The position numbers were made by a program, and so were the translations under genes. DNA of 64,000 nucleotides, taken from Anniella stebbinsi (Eukaryota; Chordata; Lepidosauria; Squamata; Anniellidae). The DNA is taken from contig JARDYH010000003.1 in the NCBI GenBank assembly GCA_029215795.1, positions 100,782,609 to 100,846,608 on the forward strand. The letters run 5' to 3'. Shown one piece after another: positions 44,196 to 54,868 of this stretch. The notes under the pieces are model-generated. The model was not told the origin of the DNA and made no database searches. It was given only the letters and a program-made list of their open reading frames with translations. Numbering within the stretch: the first letter of the stretch is position 1; the number at the start of each line of letters is the position of its first letter.

Positions 44196-44204
44196 TCTTA
44201 ATAC

Positions 44205-44244
<40 letters not shown>

Positions 44245-44376
44245 TTATTTCTTACCCGCCTCTCCGTCTGGATCGAGGCAGGGAACAACAACATGATAAA
44301 ATACATAAAACTGATTAAAACATGACACATATTATTAAAACTGCATAAAAAATCCTAAAACATCCTAAAAACATCC
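44196..44376 (-). mobile_element. L2-type tail inserted in the L1 3' UTR
   Basis: A TAATAA repeat (44203-44243), then TTACCCGCCTCTCCGTCTGG and the A-rich L2 tail ending with AAACATCCTAAAAACATCCT. It is the third nesting level: L2 tail in L1 in older L1. Confidence 0.8.
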
Positions 44377-47300
44377 TTAAACATTCCAAATATGGGCTCC
44401 ATATATCTCCAAAATCATTCTTAGCTTATCATTAAGTGCCATATCCCATATTTCTTTATACCATTCTTCTATAGTATATATCCCTTGCCCTTTCCAGTTT
44501 TTAGCAATCATTAATCTGTCGGGAGCAAGGAGGTTGTTTATCAATTCTCTCTTGTTTATATTCTCACTTCCTTTATCCCATATTGCTAGTAGAGCCAGCT
44601 TTGGGCTTAATTCCAGTTTACTCCCAATTATTTCACTTATTTCTTTAAACACCCTTTCCCAATTTTTTTGTACATGTTCACAGCTCCACCACATATGAAA
44701 ATAAGTTCCAACCTCCTGACACCCCCTCCAACAATTCTTGGACACTTTGTTATCTATCTGATGAAATCTTACCGGCGTTAAATACCATCACCATACTATC
44801 TTATAATAATTCTCCTTAATTCTAATCGACAAAAGCTTTAACATTCTTGCATCCCATATCCTCCCCCAGTCATATTCATTAATTTGTTCCTTTAGATCAT
44901 CTTCCCAAATCTTTTTAAGAGAGTCTCGATATTCATCATCCTCTATCAGAATTCTATATATTTCGCTAGTCAAACCTTTTCTAGTTTTAATTACTTCCTT
45001 CTTTCCTCTTGATTCAATTAAATCTTCAAATCTTGTATTATTTCTACATTTCTTATTTATCTTTTTCCATTCCTGTCTCCATTTCTCCAATTGTAAGCAT
45101 TTGAACCAAGCTATCTTTTGACCTTTTAACAACTCTCTAATTTGCACCTTATCTATCATTCTTTCCATCCAATTCCTTAACTTAATAATTCCCTGATCCT
45201 TCAGACTCCCTTCCAACTACTTTTAAATTCCTTGGGAAGTTTCCCACTACTACCACTGGAGCGAGTGGAGAGTCTCCTGGTATTAACTTTCCTTTAACTT
45301 TCTCCCAGATCTCTAAAATATTTTTCAGCAACGGGTTGTCCAGTCCCCTCAAATCTTTCTTTTGAATTTTAGTAAAAAAAATATTTTGCAATTTAAAATC
45401 TAATTCCCCTGTTTGCGTTTCTAACCATTCTAAATCTTCCTCCCCTAATATACTATTTATAACATATCTTAATTGATTAGCAATATAATAGCTCTTTATA
45501 TTTGGAAGTCCCAAACCACCTTTCTTTTGTGTCTTATACCATAACCCTTTATTAATCCTAGCTCTCTTATCTCCATTGCAATAAGCATTAATCATATTTT
45601 GCCAGCTCTTTAACTCTACTTCCGATATTTTAATCGGCAGCATTCTAAACAAAAAATTAATCTTAGGTAATATCTTCATTTTAATAACTGCTATTCTACC
45701 AAACGAAGAATGTTTTAATTTTCTATATATCTCTAACTTTTCCCCTACCTGTTTTTTCAAACTTGTAAAATTAATTTCCTCTAACCTATCTAAATCTTTT
45801 GCAATATTAACTAACGTACTATATTTTTAAGCCTAAGACCTAACTTAACTTTACCTTCTTCCATCTCCTCTTTGTTATAATTAAATAACATCATTTCTGA
45901 CTTCCCCCAATTAACTTGTAGACCAGTAATCTCCACAAACTCTCTCAAATGCTTCTTAATCAACTCCCCAGTCTCGAGGGGATCTTCTAATGTCAGTAAT
46001 GTGTCATCCGCAAACATATTCATTTTAATCTTCTCCTTCCCTCCTATCCCCTTCAATCTTACATCCTACCTTATAACATTTGCCAAAATTTCTATCACTA
46101 TCGCAAATAAGATCGGTGAAAGTGGACAACCTTGTCTAGTTCCTCAAGCTAGTGTAATCTGTTGCGTTAACCCATCATTAACCATTATTTCTGTTTTATT
46201 ATTTTTATACAGTTGATCCATCACTCCCATAAATTTATCTCCAAGCCCAAATGTTTTCAAAATTGTTTTAAGTGCTGGCCATTCCACGCAATCAAAGGCT
46301 TTGAATATATCCAATGCTAACAAACCTGCTTTTAAATTCCTTTTTTAAATAATATTAATTATATTTAAAACTCTTCCAATTAAATTAGGCATTTGCCTTC
46401 CTGAAATAAATCCACATTGATCTTTTCTAATATATTTATTTATAAACGTACCCATCCTTTTTTCCATTATTGCCGTAAAATTTTTTGAATCTTGATTTAT
46501 TAAAGATATTGATCTGTAAGATGCTGGATCTGTCAGATCCTTTCCTGGTTTTGGGATTAATATAATCAAGGAATAATCCCACGATGGCGGGGTCTTTCCT
46601 CCTTCTATTATACTATTAAATATTTTTTTCAATCTTGGTATTAAATTCCTCTAAAAGTCTTATAATATTCCGGCCCCAAACCATCCATTCCTGGAGATTT
46701 TCGTCCTTTTAATTTATCAATAATTCCTTCTATTTCTTTCTCAGTAACCAATCCTTCCATATAATCCCTATCTTGCTCCTGTAATCTTATTTTCCAATTC
46801 CTCTCTACATACTCCAATACCTTAACCTGTGACCTCATATCTGATGTATATAATTCTCTATAAAATTCCTGAAATATATTTAATTTATCCTTCATTAAAT
46901 TACAACTTTTCCCTGTCTTATCTCTAATTGTCCCTATCATATTCTTAGCCTTTTTTGACTGAGTGGACCTGGCCAGCATCTTCGAATTTTTATTACTATA
47001 TTCAAAAAAATCCCTCCTTAAATATAGCAAATCCCTTTGGACTTGTTCTAACTCTTCTTTCTCTAATTCCTTTTTCTTAGCTTGAATTTGGGCAAATAGG
47101 CATTTATCTTTTGTCTCTCTTAGCTTCTCCTCTAAATCCCTTACCTCCTTTTCAATCTTTTTATTTTGTGCTTCCTGTTGTTTTCTTAGGGTACACATTT
47201 CCCTAAATCCCTCTTACCACAGCCTTCATAGTGTCCCATATTAACCCATGCACGTTTGAGTCCTTTTCATTAATTTCCCATATTTCCTGCATTTCTTTTT

Positions 47301-48094
47301 TATTTTCCCCACTATATTTTTATTATTTAATAACCTTGTATCCATTCTCCATCTCTTAGCTTGTTTATAATCCTTCTTCATTTTAATATCCATTGTCAAT
47401 AATGCGTGATCAGTGACTTTAGTTACCCCAATAGCACAATCTATAAGTTTAGACATCATATTCTTTGACACAAAAATAAAATCAATCCTAGAATAACTCT
47501 TAAATCTTGGTGAGTAGAAAGTATATTTCCTTTCTTCCCCTTTTAATACCCTCCAAACATCCATTAGTTCTTTTCTCTCCATTAATTTGCTTAACCCCGT
47601 CCTCCCACCACTCTTAAGATCTCTTAATATATTATCCCTGTCTTCCTCTTTGTCTAATACCATATTAAAATCACCTGCCATCACAATGTTCTTTTTACCC
47701 ACTTCTCCCACCACATTAAAAACTTCATCGAAGAATTCCATTTGTTTCCCATTTGGAGCATATACATTGATCAATATATAATCCTCCTCCCCCACCATGC
47801 AAGAAATTATCAGAAATCTTCCCACTTCATCCTTCTTCACCCTTTGTATTGTAATACCACATTTTTTGAAATTTTTATCGCTACACCTCTCGCTTTAGAA
47901 GTACCAAAAGACTTTTCATAAACGCCCACTTCCCTCATCCAAACCAAATTTACTCCCTCCTTTTTTTGATGAGTTTCCTGCAAAAAAATTACATCTGCTT
48001 TCTCTTTTTTTAATAACATTTCTATTCTCTTCCTTTTTATAACAGTTCCTAGCCCTTTAACATTTAAAGTTGCAACCCTTAATTTATTTTCCAT
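44377..48094 (-). pseudogene. L1 ORF2 (endonuclease, RT, Cys-rich end), disrupted
   Basis: Eight open pieces cover about 1,240 codons. Endonuclease: LNVKGLG and FLQETHQKK in 47837-48094; GDFNMVLD, SRIDFIFVS and VTDHALLTMD in 47241-47840. Linker: KGRKSPGMDG in 46641-47198. RT: LIPKPGKD..DPASYR in 46345-46632 and MFADDTLL (active site kept) in 45811-46056. Later pieces are 45182-45760, 44788-45216 and 44377-44745, the last with CWRGCQEVGTYFHMWWSC. Frame shifts between pieces at least four times and at least three in-frame stops occur, so it is not functional. Confidence 0.9.
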
Positions 48095-48340
48095 CTCTCT
48101 TTTTCACACAAATCTCTAGATTGGTCTCCCTCTGTGACACACATACCCCCCTCCATCCCCCTCCCCCCCACACTTACCCCCCATCTTCACCCCCCTCCTC
48201 ACCAGACCTTTCTGGGCAATGGCCCCAAATATTAGAACTCTTCTGGGGGGGGGGGAGAAGCAACCCAACATTCCCGGAGCAAAAATCTGACCCTCCCCTC
48301 CCTTATAATCTCTTCTTATCCCTATTACAATAATATTTCT

Positions 48341-49396
48341 TCATTGACTGCTTCCTCCTACAGCGCCTTCATCCTGCTTTGTTTCTCCAACATCCATAGG
48401 ATCAACTAAGCCCAGCTTCTCCAAAAGATCCATCCCTTGCTCACTTGATGTTATTCTATGTTGTTTCCCTTTCCACATAAATCTCAAAAAGACTGGATAC
48501 CCCCAACTATATGTTATCGATCTCTTCCGCAAAGCCACTGTACACAGTCTAACACTCTTCCACCACTGCACTGTTTGAGGGCATAGATCCTGGTAAACCT
48601 CGATTGGTGTTGCTTGTAGCATCAGCTGGCCTTGACGTCTAATTGCTTGCATCAACTTTTCTTTCTTGTAGTAGTTGGCAAATTTAACGATTATATCCCT
48701 TGGGAGCATTCCCTTCTTCTTATAACCCACTCTGTGGATCCTCTCGATATCCGCCATCTCCCAAGTTTCCTGAGGTTCCACTTCCTTAATCCATGCCAAA
48801 ATTGTATCTCTTAAATCTTTAGGGTTCTCCCCCTCTCTCTCTCCAAAAGATCTAATTCGAATGTTGACTCCCCTGTTTCGATCTTCCAAGGCAATTAAAC
48901 GCAAGTCCATCTCCTTCAAATGCTCCCCCTGCTGCTTACTATCTTCCTGCAGCTTCCCAGTCTCCCTCTCCAATTTCTCCACACTTTCCACCACAGTTTG
49001 AAGGTCCAACATAAGTTCAATCTGTGAGTCCTTAATTCTTTGCATTAATCTTTCCTCCTGCATCAGCAAGGCCGCCTCTAACTCTTTCTGAAATTTGTCC
49101 ATTAAATCATCTGATGTCTCTGCTTGACTCTCTTTGGGCACTTTAGGAACTGCACCTGCCACTTTAAGACCTACACCTGATTTAGAGCTTACGGAGTGAC
49201 TCGGAGATGTTTTTCTGGCCTTGTCTGAATGCTGCGTCTTGTCCGGCATTTTGTCTGGCAAGATTCCAGAAACTCTCGTGAGCCGATGCCAATTCCTATC
49301 TGAAGGATGATCTTTCGACAACCTGCTCCAGGCGGGGGCACTAGATTTATCACCTTTTTGCTTTCTTTTCATAAAGCTAAACTCATAAATCCGCAC
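48341..49396 (-). CDS. L1 ORF1 protein, open
   Basis: An uninterrupted 351-codon frame. The likely start is Met9 (MKRKQKGDKSS) and not Met1, since the first residues look like read-through leader. 10-95 is basic and disordered; 97-172 is a coiled coil (LEAALLMQEERLMQRI ... LIALEDRNR). 177-255 is an RRM-like domain (NIRIRSFGEREGE, IERIHRVG at 217-224). 262-330 is the C-terminal domain (YQDLCPQTVQWW, ITYSWGYPVFLRF). ORF1p binds the L1 RNA as a trimer in the ribonucleoprotein. The neighbouring ORF2 is dead, so any retrotransposition would need another copy. Confidence 0.88.
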   Translation of the reverse strand: MRIYEFSFMKRKQKGDKSSAPAWSRLSKDHPSDRNWHRLTRVSGILPDKMPDKTQHSDKARKTSPSHSVSSKSGVGLKVAGAVPKVPKESQAETSDDLMDKFQKELEAALLMQEERLMQRIKDSQIELMLDLQTVVESVEKLERETGKLQEDSKQQGEHLKEMDLRLIALEDRNRGVNIRIRSFGEREGENPKDLRDTILAWIKEVEPQETWEMADIERIHRVGYKKKGMLPRDIIVKFANYYKKEKLMQAIRRQGQLMLQATPIEVYQDLCPQTVQWWKSVRLCTVALRKRSITYSWGYPVFLRFMWKGKQHRITSSEQGMDLLEKLGLVDPMDVGETKQDEGAVGGSSQ

Positions 49397-49397
49397 C

Positions 49398-49797
49398 CCT
49401 CACCTAAATCTTCACTGTCCGCCTCAGATATCCTCTCGGCTCTTATCAAACAAGTATGTTTCAGCTTCTAACACTTTCGGCTGGAGGTTAAATGTCTCTT
49501 TTCCCACTTATAATCGCTTCCATCTCTCCCTCCAGTCTTATCAGTCAGTCTTACTTCTCCCAATTAAAATCCATTAATTACCGTTACTGATCGCCTGCCA
49601 GAGTTCTCTCTCTGCTGATATCGCAGCAATCCAGCAGTTTCGTTCTCCACAGATACAGTAAAGCTTCCGGACCCGAAATCAGATCTTTGATTAACAATCC
49701 ATTGTCTCCAAATAGGGATTTTATAATTATTTCGGTCGCTTCTTAACGACAGCGAGAGAGTTCCGACTTCACTCCATGCCTGCTAGGCCACTCCCCC
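49398..49797 (-). promoter_or_regulatory. L1 5' UTR
   Basis: This 400-bp non-coding stretch lies between the L1 5' end (minus strand starting GGGGGGAGTGGCCTAGCAGG) and ORF1. Its position and G-rich start match the internal promoter region of full-length L1. No individual factor sites were identified. Confidence 0.55.
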
Positions 49798-49814
49798 CTG
49801 CACTGCAGCTTTCA
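49798..49814 (+). repeat. 17-bp target-site duplication, right copy
   Basis: CTGCACTGCAGCTTTCA, the exact partner of 44007-44023. Confidence 0.95.
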
Positions 49815-50702
49815 TAGCTTCCCAATCAAGGAAGGCACCAATAGCAGGATCTGCATTGTTTTTAAAGTAATTTTCTAATCCTATCTGTATATTTTTAGAG
49901 CTTGACCTAGTAGTAAAGTAGGACTGAATCTCTAGGTCCGTGTTACTCTGAGGGTGACAGCAGGCTTTAAGCATACCCTTACCAGGGCATGATCCGTAAC
50001 TTGTATTGAGCCTATTTCCATAGTCCCCAATTTGTGAATTAAGTCCTCCGATACTAAAATAGTATCGAGCCTGGAAAAACTGCCATGAGGATGTGAGTAA
50101 AAGGTGTAACAATGCTCTAATGGGTTCAACTCTGCTGAGCCATCCCTTAGTCCATTGTCCTGAAAGACTTGAAACATCTTGCCTGCTTTAATATACTTCC
50201 TATGGGTCTGCAGGTCTCAAGATATGCTTTTAATGTATTTTCCTGAAAGATCGTAGGATCCATTCCCTATAAATTCCAATTGAAGTCTCCTCCAAAAATT
50301 ATACTACCTGAGGAGAACTTCTGAAGTTTTTTATGCACTTTAGCCACAAAAAAAGATCTGGTGTTCATTGGGTGCATATATTGAAGCAAGTGTTATTGTT
50401 TGAACCTAATCCAAAAGGCCTTCTAAGAAAATAAATCTGCCCTTCAGGACTTTTTGACTCAAAAACATTAAGTCACAGTGTAATAAAATTGCAATTCTGT
50501 GGGCCTTCTCCGTGCCCAGAGCTATGAATTTCCTTTCCCATTCTCTCCCAGGAATAACATCTTTTTGAGAAGCCTTATGAGTTTCTTGCAGCATAAAAAC
50601 CAAAGAGTTCTGTTCCTTAATAACTTTCCTCGACCTAGACCTTTTAACTGGGTTTCGGACTTCTTTTACATTTAAAGTAACAATATTAAGATGATGCATC
50701 AT
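49815..50702 (-). pseudogene. Older L1 endonuclease
   Basis: Pieces 50406-50702 (LNIVTLNVKEVRNPVKRS and FMLQETHKA with the catalytic Glu) and 49932-50177 (SRLDTILVSEDLI, VTDHALVRV with the DH pair). The central GDFN area (about 50250-50330) is recognisable but frameshifted. It continues towards RT and is interrupted at 49814 by the younger L1. Confidence 0.75.
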
Positions 50703-51496
50703 AACAGAAATACCACTTGTAATGTCCTCTCCATGATTGAGATCTGACCTTTTCCATCAATTTATTTTGATTTCCTATCAACCTAAACCCCACTTTAACC
50801 CCTAATACCCCTTCCCACACCCCATTGGTTATAGATACAGCTGACCCCAACATTTAGCTGCACAAACCTGATATAGTGCAAACCCTAAGATGTTCTTTAA
50901 GTACAAAGAGCGGCTTTACTGATCTACAAAGGATCCATGAGGCCTTGACCCACTTACTGTAACCACTGCGAATTAAATGGAAGCTCAGAATCTTACCACC
51001 CTATGTGCAAATAGAATCTATCCAATTAGAACTTACTCCCTCCTCGGACTCCTTTATGTTATATCTTAGACCTTCCATATTAGTTATGGTGACCCACCTA
51101 AAAAATCTAAACATTCACCAAGGTTATATAATTTTCAACTCAAGTGTAATAACAGTCCTAGGACTGTTTGCTCATCTTCTGCGGCGTGCGGATTGAGAAC
51201 AAAGTTCTCTGCTCTGCCTCGATGCCTCGCTATCCAACGGTTAACGTTCTCACTTACATTGCAGTCGCTTGTTTGGAACTGTTTCCTATCCTGCCCCAGC
51301 ACCATCTGCCTCTTCTTCTTCTGTGTGGAGTTCCCTATTCTCAAATTCTGCAGGTCGGTCCAACTTAAGTGCCTCAAGCAGGCTCATCGTATCTTTACAG
51401 GATCTTGCAGTTCTAGTTTCCCCTGCATGACTAGCTATTAGTTGAAAAGGAAAAGCCCACTTGTACTCCTGCATTTTTAAGGCGAAGGGTCTAAAT

Positions 51497-51946
51497 TCAC
51501 ATCTTCTGTGCAGATAGATCCTGAAGCACCATTATTTCTTGATCTTCATATTTAATTTCTTTGAGCCCTCTTAAGTGTTTCAATAACTCTTCTTTTTTAG
51601 TGAATCGTGCAAAGCACACAATGATATCTTTGGTTCTATTGGAGTCTTTTGGTTTTGGGCCTATCGCTCTATGGGCCCTTTTGAGAAATATCAAAACTAG
51701 GCCACAATGTGGACAGCCACTGAGCTATGAACGTTTTCAAATCACCATGCTCTGAATTCTCCTTTATATCGCAAATTCAAATATTTGAACGTTTACTGCA
51801 ATTTTCAATGTCCTGCAATGTTAGTTTGATTTGCAAATTTTCCTTACTGAGTCGCTTTATATCATCATGTGTAGCTGCAAGTTCAAGCCTCATTAGCCTT
51901 AACTCCAGCTGCCTCAATTATTGTGCACAGCTCAGTCAGTTTCTTG
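51497..51946 (-). pseudogene. Older L1 ORF1, RRM and C-terminal domain
   Basis: 51497-51694 reads LKRAHRAIGPKPKD, IIVCFARFTKKEELLKHLR and MVLQDLSAQ, the RRM end and start of the C-terminal domain of an L1 ORF1p. The upstream part to 51946 is frame-broken. Downstream 51286-51474 carries C-terminal-domain-like sequence. It is joined to 52694-53016 across the hAT-like insertion. Confidence 0.65.
51939..51946 (+). repeat. 8-bp target-site duplication, left copy
   Basis: GTTTCTTG, identical to 52686-52693. Confidence 0.9.
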
Positions 51947-52685
51947 CAGGGTGGATAAAAATCAATGATTTTTAAAAAATAATCAAAAAAATGTTTTTTT
52001 AAATTTAAATCAGATTTTTTTAGAGTTAAATCGGATTTTTCTATTTAAATCGGATTTTTTTAAAATAAAATGCTTTTTGAGGAAAAAGCTATCTAAAATA
52101 GTTTTCAATTTAAGATACATTATAGTCCAAAGGTTATTCATCATGAAATAAGGATTAATTTTTAATTATGTAGCATGAGGCTGTGTATATTCATGCAATG
52201 TTTACATTTTTTGGTAAATGAATTCCATTAATCCATTCACAATGTCATGCTCTTCCAGAGGTTTCTGTAAGATTATTGGGCAATTTTTCTATCTAGAAGA
52301 TATTATCACAGATGTTTGGTTTTACAGTTCTCAAAACTGTGAATTTGTGTCTGCAGAGATCACAATCCCATTGTTCCTTTGTAAATCTATGTACCTCTTA
52401 AGTGCTAAGTTTCAAAAAATTCAATGAATAGATTGTTGGGAGTGCAGTAGATCTGCGCAAGAAGCTAAAAATGAAACCTTCATCTGCTTGTAAATATTAA
52501 GATTATATCAGCAAGAATGAGTCTTTGGTAACTCTGAGTTGTGTAAAATATGTATTAAGCATATAGCAAGGAAGAGTGCACTTTTGGGGGGGTCATATGA
52601 TTAAATCGAGTCTTTCTGAGTAGTGATTAAAATCGTGATTTAAATAATGATTTAAATCGAATTGATTTAAATCAAATCCACCTTG
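51947..52685. mobile_element. hAT-like non-autonomous transposon, CAGGGTGGAT termini
   Basis: CAGGGTGGATAAAAATCA at the left and the complement of CAAGGTGGATTTGATTTAAA at the right, with an exact 8-bp duplication outside. Length is 739 bp. Subterminal regions are rich in ATTTAAATC-type repeats on both sides. No transposase frame. Terminal CAGGG plus 8-bp duplication is the standard hAT signature. Confidence 0.88.
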
Positions 52686-52693
52686 GTTTCTTG
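52686..52693 (+). repeat. 8-bp target-site duplication, right copy
   Basis: GTTTCTTG, the exact partner of 51939-51946. Confidence 0.9.
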
Positions 52694-53016
52694 TCTAAAA
52701 GGACAGATATACTTTCCAGCAGATCATCTTTAATTGATTTCAAATGCTGTATCATATCCTCTCCTTCTGTTTGGGCTCCTTTATTTGATTTCTTAGCTGC
52801 TGCTGCCATCCTAAGGGCACTTTCTTCCTTCTCCTGCACTATAGCTTCTTTCCTCATGCGCTTGAAAAAGTTCACAACTGTTAAATTATTGCTTTCACGA
52901 TTGCCCTTTAACATGCCCTGTGAAAGCCACCACCTTTGGGGGAAAGTTTCTAAAACATAGACCAGGATGGAGTGGTGAATTTTTAAGAACCCCCCACTCA
53001 GTTTGTCTCCCCACAA
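52694..53016 (-). pseudogene. Older L1 ORF1 N-terminal part
   Basis: About 107 codons up to the hAT insertion. A basic region is followed by EEKESALRMAAAAKKSNKGAQ-like sequence (written in part only) and a helical HLKSIKDDLLESISVLLDK stretch that starts the coiled coil. The remaining coiled coil resumes below 51946. Confidence 0.55.
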
Positions 53017-53515
53017 TGCTGCCTCTTGACACCCCCCCTACTGAATTGCTGGTCATCTTTTATCTCCTTTTCTGAGCTTTCAATATTTCTCAAAATCGCT
53101 GGCTGGCTTGCTGTCCCAGAGAGTTCTTACTATTGCCACTGCCCCTGTTCAGATGTAAACAAAGAGCCTGAGGGGCCAACCACTGCTCCGGGAAACTTTC
53201 AGAGCCAGGGCTGCTTCCTCAGTCTCACTCACAGCGCAGCCGCCCCTTCCTCCCTCAAAAGTGCTGGCTTCAGGAGTGCTGGCTTTCTCCTCCATTACCT
53301 CGTTCACGCTGCTGCTCTCTCTGCAAGTTCAACGGAGCTTGAATTGAGAAAATTGCAACCTCTGCCTTCCCCCCCCCTTTTCCCCCAATGGGGGCTTCAG
53401 TTTAAAAGGGAATGAAGTGCCTAGTTTCAGCTTTTAAGGTCAGCGTTTTTCATGGAGCCGAGGAGCTTGTGCATTCAGCTTCCTAAATGTTGCGTGGCAC
53501 TTCCGCCCCCCCCCT
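53017..53515 (-). promoter_or_regulatory. Older L1 5' UTR
   Basis: A GC-rich leader with homopurine/homopyrimidine runs. The minus strand starts near AAGGGGGGGGCGGAAGTGCC at about 53515. It ends where plus-strand L1 3' sequence begins, so two L1 sequences meet head to tail-end here. Confidence 0.5.
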
Positions 53516-53519
53516 TCTA

Positions 53520-54620
53520 TACTAAAGATTGATTACATACTTTTGGGAACTGGGAAACGAAGGGGTTATACTGGATCAGATATTTTTATAAAGCTCAAAA
53601 ATCACTTACCGGTCCAGAACTCCAGTCACAATTAGAAGGTCTAGATTACAACTGGATTACCATTCATCAAGTTATTCATCTCATAGAGCAACTAACTGTA
53701 TGTGAACAAGCTACTCGTATTTTAACCATTTTTGAAAATTTAATGTATATTTGTAATAAACTGGATAAGGGGCTAATTTCCCAGATTTACAAATCTATAA
53801 TTTCTGCCTCATTAATGCTCTTAAACTCACTCAAAGCCCGATGGGAAAAAGATCTAGCAGAGGCAATTGATGAAACTCTGTGGAATAAAATCTGGGACAA
53901 AACATCCTTTAAAACAACTGCTGCATGAGTCTGAGAAAATGCTCTCAAGGTTATCCAGCGATGGTATATGTATCCACAACTTCTCAGTAAAATTAATAAC
54001 ACAATTTCAGTATATTGCTGGAAGAATTGTGGTAGTGACATTGGTTCTTACTTTCACATGTGGTGGGATTGCCCATTAGTCTCTGTATTCTGGAAAACAA
54101 TCTTTCATGAGGCTGAACTTATCACTAACCAAACTATTCCACTCAATCCTAAAATTGCCCTTCTATCAATATATGATGGGACAGCACTAGATCTTACCCC
54201 AAAGAGCCTCATAACTCACCTGAGGACAGCAGCAAGACTCACTATAGCCAAATGCTGGAGATCCCTGGAAATTTATTTGACATCTGGCTGGCACAGCTTT
54301 GAGACTTAGCTCTTATGGACAAATTAACAAATGAAACCCGGAACCAAAGAAGCAATCACCACTACGTTTTTTTAAAACATGGTTTAATTTTATTTCTTAT
54401 GTCGTTACTAAGAAACACAGATATCAACCTCCACCCACACATGGTGATCTTTGGGATAGTACTTTTATTTACTGGTGGAAGATCCCTTTTTTCTTTTTGT
54501 TACTGGAAACTTTGTTTTGTCCTTGCTATCCATATTTTCAGTGGTACTCTCATGAGGGGGAGGGAGAGGAAACTGTTGTTTATTTGTATTGTTTTACCTA
54601 AAAAATAAAGTATAATTTGA
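53520..54620 (+). mobile_element. L1 LINE 3' portion (ORF2 end and 3' UTR)
   Basis: Plus-strand ORF2 C-terminal region, 3' UTR and an AATAAAGTATAATTTGAAAA end at about 54620. It overlaps in content with the older minus L1 (both contain the WE.DL and WY..P segments), so it belongs to a different copy. It may be the other end of the plus-strand L1 at 38790-40210. Confidence 0.75.
53743..54309 (+). pseudogene. L1 ORF2 C-terminal domain
   Basis: Two open pieces in different frames. 53743-53928 has LKARWEKDLAEAIDETLW. 53968-54309 has NTISVYCWKNCGSDIGSYFHMWWDC, the Cys/His cluster at the end of L1 ORF2, then ARLTIAKCWRS. A frameshift plus stop separates them near 53928-53968. Confidence 0.8.
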
Positions 54621-54860
54621 AAAAGATTTTTGTTCTCTTTCCCCCTCTTGCCTCCATTATTTTGCCTGTCAGCAGGTGTCATCTACCACATCTCTGGCTA
54701 TGAGCTTCCAATCTTCTGTCTCACAAAATATGATGGCAGGGTAATATCAATCCTGTTGCAATGTGGTAGAGCTCATCAGGCAGAATTCAATCCCTCCTAC
54801 CCTTTTCCTGAATCCATAGATAAGGTAGGATGGGATCCAGACTATATAAAAAAACTCATG
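54621..54860. other. Unassigned spacer
   Basis: No feature recognised between the L1 end and the foldback element. Confidence 0.3.
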
Positions 54861-54868
54861 AAAAAAAG

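Larger units (their letters stand above)
44024..49797 (-). mobile_element. Full-length younger L1 LINE
   Basis: A 5.77-kb minus-strand L1 with an A-rich 3' end (plus-strand T-rich 44024-44050), ORF2 (48094-44377), an open ORF1 (49396-48341) and a 5' UTR of about 400 bp ending at 49797. Exact 17-bp duplications flank it. An L2 tail (44196-44376) lies just after the ORF2 stop. It inserted into ORF2 of the older L1, between endonuclease and RT. It is the only structurally full-length autonomous-type element in the window. Confidence 0.93.
40211..53515 (-). mobile_element. Older L1 LINE (minus), heavily interrupted
   Basis: L1 parts lie in order on the minus strand: 5' UTR (53515-53017), ORF1 N-part (53016-52694), ORF1 C-part (51946-51290), endonuclease (50702-49815), RT linker (44006-43380), RT (43340-42723), ORF2 C-part (42700-41684) and the Cys-rich end (40484-40211). 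Interruptions are a hAT-like element (51947-52685), a younger L1 (44024-49797) and an L2 (40485-41683). No poly(A) end was found at 40211. The 5' end is GC-rich, as in full-length L1. Confidence 0.7.

Noticed and set aside
38790..54620. Single twin-primed L1 insertion explaining the inverted L1 halves
   Set aside because: The minus-strand L1 and the plus-strand 3' piece both contain the same ORF2 C-terminal region, so they overlap in content and cannot be two halves of one twin-primed copy.
54500..54682. Short minus-strand frame over the L1 3' end
   Set aside because: Shadow of the plus-strand L1 3' UTR.
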